Below, piece by piece: positions 60,671 through 64,000 of a stretch of DNA of 64,000 nucleotides. The notes beneath the pieces are model-generated. The model did no database searches. It was not told where the DNA came from and was given only the letters and a program-made list of their open reading frames with translations. The position numbers and the translations under genes are program-made. This DNA comes from Propionibacteriaceae bacterium (GTDB lineage: Bacteria; Actinomycetota; Actinomycetes; Propionibacteriales; Propionibacteriaceae). The stretch's first letter is position 1, and each line of letters begins with the position of its first letter. The stretch spans positions 17,885-81,884 of the forward strand of contig JAISHO010000028.1 in the NCBI GenBank assembly GCA_031262485.1. The letters are read 5' to 3'.

Positions 60671-61966
60671 ATGACCCATCCGTTCTCACGCCGCACCGCC
60701 GCCGTCGCGCTGGCGGCCGGACTCGTTCTCGCCGGCGCCGCCGGTTGTTCCAGTGGCAGCGGTGGCGGTGAGGGCTCGACGACCTTGCGCGTCACCCTGG
60801 CCAACCACGTGTGGACCGACGAGATCAAAGCCGCCATCCCCGATTTCGAGGCCAGCTCCGGGCTGACGATCGAGTTGACGCAGCTGGGCGAGGATCAGCT
60901 CTCCGCCCAATACAACACCAAGCTCAACGCCGGCACCGACGAGATCGACGTCATGATGTATCGCCCCTTGCAAGAGGGCAAATTGTTCGCCGGCAACGGC
61001 TGGTTGGCCGATCTGGGCGATCGGGTCGAATCGAACGCCGAGTGGGATTGGTCGGATTTCCAACCCGGGCCGGTCGAGGCGACGACGGTCGACGGCACGA
61101 TCACCGGGGTGCCGATCATCACCGAGCGTGAGGTGTTGTATTACCGCACCGATCTACTGGCCGAGGTCGGGCTGAGCGTGCCGACGACGATGGAGGAGTT
61201 GGAGGCCGCCGCCAAGGCGATCCACGAGGCTCACCCGGAGATCGCCGGGTTCGTCGCGCGCACGAACGTCTCAGCGGCCGTCACCCAGTTCTCCAGCTTC
61301 CTCTACTCCTACGGCGGCGACTGGGTCGACTCGTCGGGCAAGGCGAGCGTCGACACGCCTGAGGCGATCGCGGCCTATGAGATGTATTCCGGTCTGCTCC
61401 ACGACTACGGCCCCGAGAACCTCTCGACCGACATGAGCTGGCCCGACGCCATGGCCGTCTTCACCCAGGGCAACGCCGCTTTCTACACCGAAGCGGATTC
61501 GCTCTACAAGAACGCCACCGACACGACCGAGTCGAAGGTCTACGACAAGGTTGGCTTCGCGCCGCTGCCGGCCGGCCCCGCCGGGTCGAAGCCCTACAAC
61601 ATCCCCTCGTGGGCTCTCGGCGTCAACGCCGCCTCGGAGAACGCCGACAACGCCTGGAAGTTCATCGAGTGGGCCACGAGCAAAGAGATGAGCATGACGA
61701 TCCAGCAGGAGGGCGTCCCCTCGGCGCGGACGTCGGTGTGGGACGACCCGGAGGGCATCGCCACCTACCCGGCCGACTTGGCCGAGGCGATCGCCGTTTC
61801 AGCGGAGAACGGGGTGGGCCATGACCGTCCCGTCGTCGTGCGGGTGGCCGAGGCGCGTGAGATCGTCGGCATGCCCATCGTCGTCGGCATCACCGGAGGC
61901 GACGTCGCGGCCGAAGCGGCCAAGGCGCAGACCTCCTTCGAATCCTTCCTCGAATCCGACGCCTGA
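60671..61966 (+). CDS. sugar ABC transporter substrate-binding lipoprotein
   Basis: A 431-residue family 1 binding protein with a lipoprotein signal peptide (lipobox AGAAGC, Cys26) and a Gly/Ser linker. The sequence DEIDVMMYRPLQEGKLFAGN and PIITEREVLYYRTDLLAEVG is like binding proteins for sugars and sugar alcohols. AAGGAGGACTCCC stands before the ATG. It is followed 11 bases later by the permease pair. Confidence 0.92.
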   Translation: MTHPFSRRTAAVALAAGLVLAGAAGCSSGSGGGEGSTTLRVTLANHVWTDEIKAAIPDFEASSGLTIELTQLGEDQLSAQYNTKLNAGTDEIDVMMYRPLQEGKLFAGNGWLADLGDRVESNAEWDWSDFQPGPVEATTVDGTITGVPIITEREVLYYRTDLLAEVGLSVPTTMEELEAAAKAIHEAHPEIAGFVARTNVSAAVTQFSSFLYSYGGDWVDSSGKASVDTPEAIAAYEMYSGLLHDYGPENLSTDMSWPDAMAVFTQGNAAFYTEADSLYKNATDTTESKVYDKVGFAPLPAGPAGSKPYNIPSWALGVNAASENADNAWKFIEWATSKEMSMTIQQEGVPSARTSVWDDPEGIATYPADLAEAIAVSAENGVGHDRPVVVRVAEAREIVGMPIVVGITGGDVAAEAAKAQTSFESFLESDA

Positions 61967-61977
61967 TCGGCCCAGCT

Positions 61978-62916
61978 GTGCCCTCCGCCGTTTCCTCGCA
62001 CACGTCAACGGCCCCGACGGCCTCCACTGCGGAGCGGTTGTCCCGCTGGGTCAACCGCCACCGCATGTGGGTGTTCGCCGCGCCGGCGATGGCGTTCGTC
62101 ACCGTGCTCATCGTCTTCCCGCTCGTCTGGACTCTCTACTTGTCCGTGACGGATTCGGCGGGATCGGTCAGCCGGGCGAAGAACTTCGTCGGCGCGGAAA
62201 ACTACACCTCCGTCCTGACGGACACCGAGCGTTTCTGGCCGGCGGTGGGCCGGACGGCCTACTTCACCATCGGCGCCCTCGTCCTCGAACTCATCTTCGG
62301 CATGCTCATCGCCCTGTTGTTGTGGAAGCCGTTCAAGGGCGAGAAGTGGGTGCGCATCGCCGTCATCCTGCCGCTCGTCGCCACCCCGGTGGCGATCGGC
62401 ATGATGTGGCGTCTCATCTTCGACCCCAACATCGGCTTCGCCAACTATCTCTTGAGCCAGATCGGGTTGGGCCCCTACCCCTGGTTGGCCTCCGAGACGA
62501 TGGCGTTGCCGACGCTCATCTTCGTCGACGTGTGGCAGTGGACGCCCATGGTGGTGTTGATCCTCCTGGCCGGGTTGACGTCCCTGCCGGAGGAGCCGCA
62601 TGAGGCGGCCAAAGTCGACGGCGCCTCCGGCTGGAAACAGTTCTGGTGGGTGACACTGCCGATGCTCATGCCGACGGCGATCGCGGCCGTCTTGTTGCGC
62701 GCCATCGATGCGCTCAAGACCTTCGACATCCTCTACGCCACCAAGGGCAAGGGCGGCGGATCCTTCCACGAGGTCGAAACCCTCAACGTCTACGCCTACG
62801 GGCTCAGCTTCGACTACTTCGATTACGGCACCGCCTCGACGGTGCTCATCCTCTTCTTCATCATCATCATGCTCATCGTCGCCTTGTTGACGACCCGGCG
62901 GAAGGTGGCCTCATGA
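61978..62916 (+). CDS. sugar ABC transporter permease (MalF type)
   Basis: A 312-residue permease starting at GTG 61978. Residues 1-30 are a polar Ser/Thr tail and six membrane segments follow. The EAA loop is HEAAKVDGASGWKQFWWVTL. It overlaps the next permease gene by four bases. The GTG lacks a good Shine-Dalgarno, so the true start could be slightly downstream. Confidence 0.9.
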   Translation: MPSAVSSHTSTAPTASTAERLSRWVNRHRMWVFAAPAMAFVTVLIVFPLVWTLYLSVTDSAGSVSRAKNFVGAENYTSVLTDTERFWPAVGRTAYFTIGALVLELIFGMLIALLLWKPFKGEKWVRIAVILPLVATPVAIGMMWRLIFDPNIGFANYLLSQIGLGPYPWLASETMALPTLIFVDVWQWTPMVVLILLAGLTSLPEEPHEAAKVDGASGWKQFWWVTLPMLMPTAIAAVLLRAIDALKTFDILYATKGKGGGSFHEVETLNVYAYGLSFDYFDYGTASTVLILFFIIIMLIVALLTTRRKVAS

Positions 62917-63728
62917 CCCATCGTCGTTCCGTCAGTGTGCTGCGCGGTGTGGCCATCGCCGTCATCCTGCTCGTCTTCCTCGGGCCGATCGTGTGGATGA
63001 TCCTCGCCTCCCTCAAGCTCAACGTCGACATCTACGACTCGGCCAAAACCTTCGTCTTCTCTCCGACGTTGGCGAACTACGAGACCGTCTTCGGGCAAGC
63101 CAACTACGGGCTGTATATCTGGAACAGCTTCGTCATCGCCGCCGTCTCGACGGCGCTCTCGCTCGTCCTCGGCATCCCCGCCGCCTACGCCATGGCCAGG
63201 TTCGTCATGCGCCGCAGCGCCAACCTCGTGCTGCTGGCCCGCGTCATCCCCGGCGTCTCTCTCTTGATCCCGTGGTATTACGTGTTCTCCAGCCTGCGCA
63301 TGGTCGGCGGGTATTCCGTGCTCATCCTCGCGCACATGTTCGTCGCCCTCCCTCTCATCGTCTACATCATGATGAGTTTCTTCGAGCAGCTGCCGGAGGA
63401 GTTGGAGGAATCCGGGCAAGTCGACGGACTCACCCCCATCGGCGCCTTCCTGCGCATCACACTGCCCCTCTCCGCCCCCGGCATCGCCACCGCGACGATC
63501 CTCTCCTTCATCTTCTCCTGGAACAACTTCATGTTCGCCCTTGTGCTCTCCAGTTCCGGCACCAAGACACTCCCCGTGGCGATCTTCGACTTCATCGGCT
63601 ACGCCTCCATCGACTGGGGCGGCCTCATGGCCGCCAGCGTCGTCGTCACCATCCCCATCATGGTCATCGCCCTGTTCACCCAGAAATACATCGTCACCGG
63701 CTTCACCGCCGGGGCGACCAAGGGATGA
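62913..63728 (+). CDS. sugar ABC transporter permease (MalG type)
   Basis: A 271-residue permease with six membrane segments. In the EAA region (EELEESGQVDGLTPIGAFLR) Glu-Ser replaces the usual Glu-Ala-Ala, as in some CUT1 members. The ATG overlaps the stop of the MalF-type gene (62913-62916). It is the last gene of the unit; an IS element begins within about 100 bases, so any further genes of the operon may have been separated from it. Confidence 0.92.
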   Translation: MTHRRSVSVLRGVAIAVILLVFLGPIVWMILASLKLNVDIYDSAKTFVFSPTLANYETVFGQANYGLYIWNSFVIAAVSTALSLVLGIPAAYAMARFVMRRSANLVLLARVIPGVSLLIPWYYVFSSLRMVGGYSVLILAHMFVALPLIVYIMMSFFEQLPEELEESGQVDGLTPIGAFLRITLPLSAPGIATATILSFIFSWNNFMFALVLSSSGTKTLPVAIFDFIGYASIDWGGLMAASVVVTIPIMVIALFTQKYIVTGFTAGATKG

Positions 63729-63802
63729 AGGGTTCCATGTTCTATATCTCCTGCCACGGGCTACTCAAAGTCGGGTGATACGCGGTGTGGCTAGCGTAAA
63801 CA

Positions 63803-63865
63803 CGGGCTGAAACCTGGTGAACTTGGTGTTTCGAGTTCCAGTTCCACCATGAAGGTTTCAGCCCG
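63803..63865 (+). promoter_or_regulatory. long hairpin before the transposase start
   Basis: CGGGCTGAAACCT (63803-63815) pairs exactly with AGGTTTCAGCCCG (63853-63865). A further TGGTGAACT / AGTTCCACCA pairing with one bulged base extends the stem inward. The right arm ends two bases before the transposase ATG. Such stems near IS ends typically block translation from transcripts that run in from outside. Confidence 0.7.
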
Positions 63866-63867
63866 CT

Positions 63868-64000
63868 ATGCCATCCTCTCTCACCACCCCCACTTCGCGC
63901 CACCCGCAAGCCCCCAACACCGTTGATCTTGACTCTCTTCGCGCTGTCGCCAACCAAGTTCCTGACCCGCGTGATCCCCGTGGCGTCCGCTACCGATTGG
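63868..64000 (+). CDS. ISAs1-like transposase, N-terminal part (cut by the window end)
   Basis: From ATG 63868 the frame stays open to the end of the window: about 18 Pro/Ser/Thr-rich residues, then VDLDSLRAVANQVPDPRDPRGVRYRL. The VPDPRDxRGxRYxL pattern is the N-terminal segment that precedes the DDE domain in ISAs1-type transposases. The catalytic part lies beyond 64000, so completeness cannot be judged. Confidence 0.75.
   Translation, partial: MPSSLTTPTSRHPQAPNTVDLDSLRAVANQVPDPRDPRGVRYRL

Larger units (their letters stand above)
63780..64000 (+). mobile_element. left part of an insertion sequence (ISAs1-like)
   Basis: Inferred from the transposase start and the hairpin in front of it. The left terminal repeat must lie between the permease stop at 63728 and the hairpin at 63803, but its exact end cannot be fixed without the right end, which is outside the window. 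Confidence 0.55.

Noticed and set aside
1..64000. CRISPR arrays, rRNA genes, prophage or restriction-modification genes
   Set aside because: Looked for on both strands. No regularly spaced repeats with spacers, no rRNA-like stretches and no phage or modification genes were recognised.

Overview
The window is high-GC (roughly two thirds G+C) actinobacterial chromosome, most likely from a fermentative propionibacterium-type organism (Propionibacteriaceae or a near relative; inference). The basis is a succinyl-CoA:acetate CoA-transferase-type enzyme, a pyruvate-phosphate dikinase, an OpcA-containing zwf operon, an FmdB-type protein behind a CIRCE element, PPK2, an M13 peptidase, and many start codons that look leaderless (TANNNT six or seven bases before ATG/GTG without a Shine-Dalgarno). 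No rRNA, CRISPR array, prophage or replication origin is visible. The window opens inside a tRNA-Gly(CCC) gene and ends inside a transposase gene.

Layout. 1-7.6 kb: partial tRNA-Gly, glycogen phosphorylase, an overlapping three-gene unit (CoA-transferase, membrane protein, PemK-like protein) and a DUF1015 protein. 7.7-16.2 kb: a 1995-residue secreted DUF11-repeat protein with a VPGTG sorting signal, a spermidine-synthase-like methyltransferase and xylose isomerase. 16.6-25.6 kb: a PAP2-diacylglycerol kinase fusion, a 40-residue membrane protein, zwf-opcA-pgl, a sortase-E-like protein lacking its catalytic cysteine, and pyruvate phosphate dikinase. 25.8-31.8 kb: a conserved actinobacterial neighbourhood (RimJ-type GNAT, MoeA-like protein, 5-formyl-THF cyclo-ligase, FmdB/Ruc-like protein under a CIRCE operator, SAF protein) and an ABC-2 pair whose ATPase is degenerate. 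31.8-43.7 kb: a 700-bp AT-richer gap running into a compositionally mosaic cysteine synthase, YigZ, Aat, EcsC, an unrecognised 746-residue acidic protein, a TIGR02206 membrane protein, prephenate dehydratase, and an ATP-grasp/alpha-E/transglutaminase operon. 43.7-51.1 kb: an AlbA_2/ATPase-type regulator with internal DNA repeats, a NifX-like protein, PPK2, a repeated intergenic element, tRNA-Ile(GAT), an M13 peptidase and an MFS transporter.

51.3-63.7 kb holds two sugar-uptake loci. The first has permeases, a cytoplasmic GH43 glycosidase and a binding protein, divergent from a LacI regulator; it probably imports and cuts xylo- or arabino-oligosaccharides, feeding the xylose isomerase and the pentose-phosphate genes elsewhere in the window. 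The second has a GntR/FCD regulator with an SDR, divergent from another SDR and a complete binding protein/permease set. Neither locus encodes an ABC ATPase, which implies a shared MsiK/MsmK-type ATPase elsewhere. An IS element (ISAs1-like transposase start, preceded by a strong hairpin) abuts the second locus.

The observations most worth a second look are the Cys-less sortase, the CIRCE-controlled FmdB/Ruc-like protein, the many apparently leaderless genes (including a divergent pair whose -10 boxes overlap in an 18-bp gap), the mosaic cysK, the ATP-grasp/alpha-E/transglutaminase operon and the 54-bp repeats in the AlbA_2 gene.
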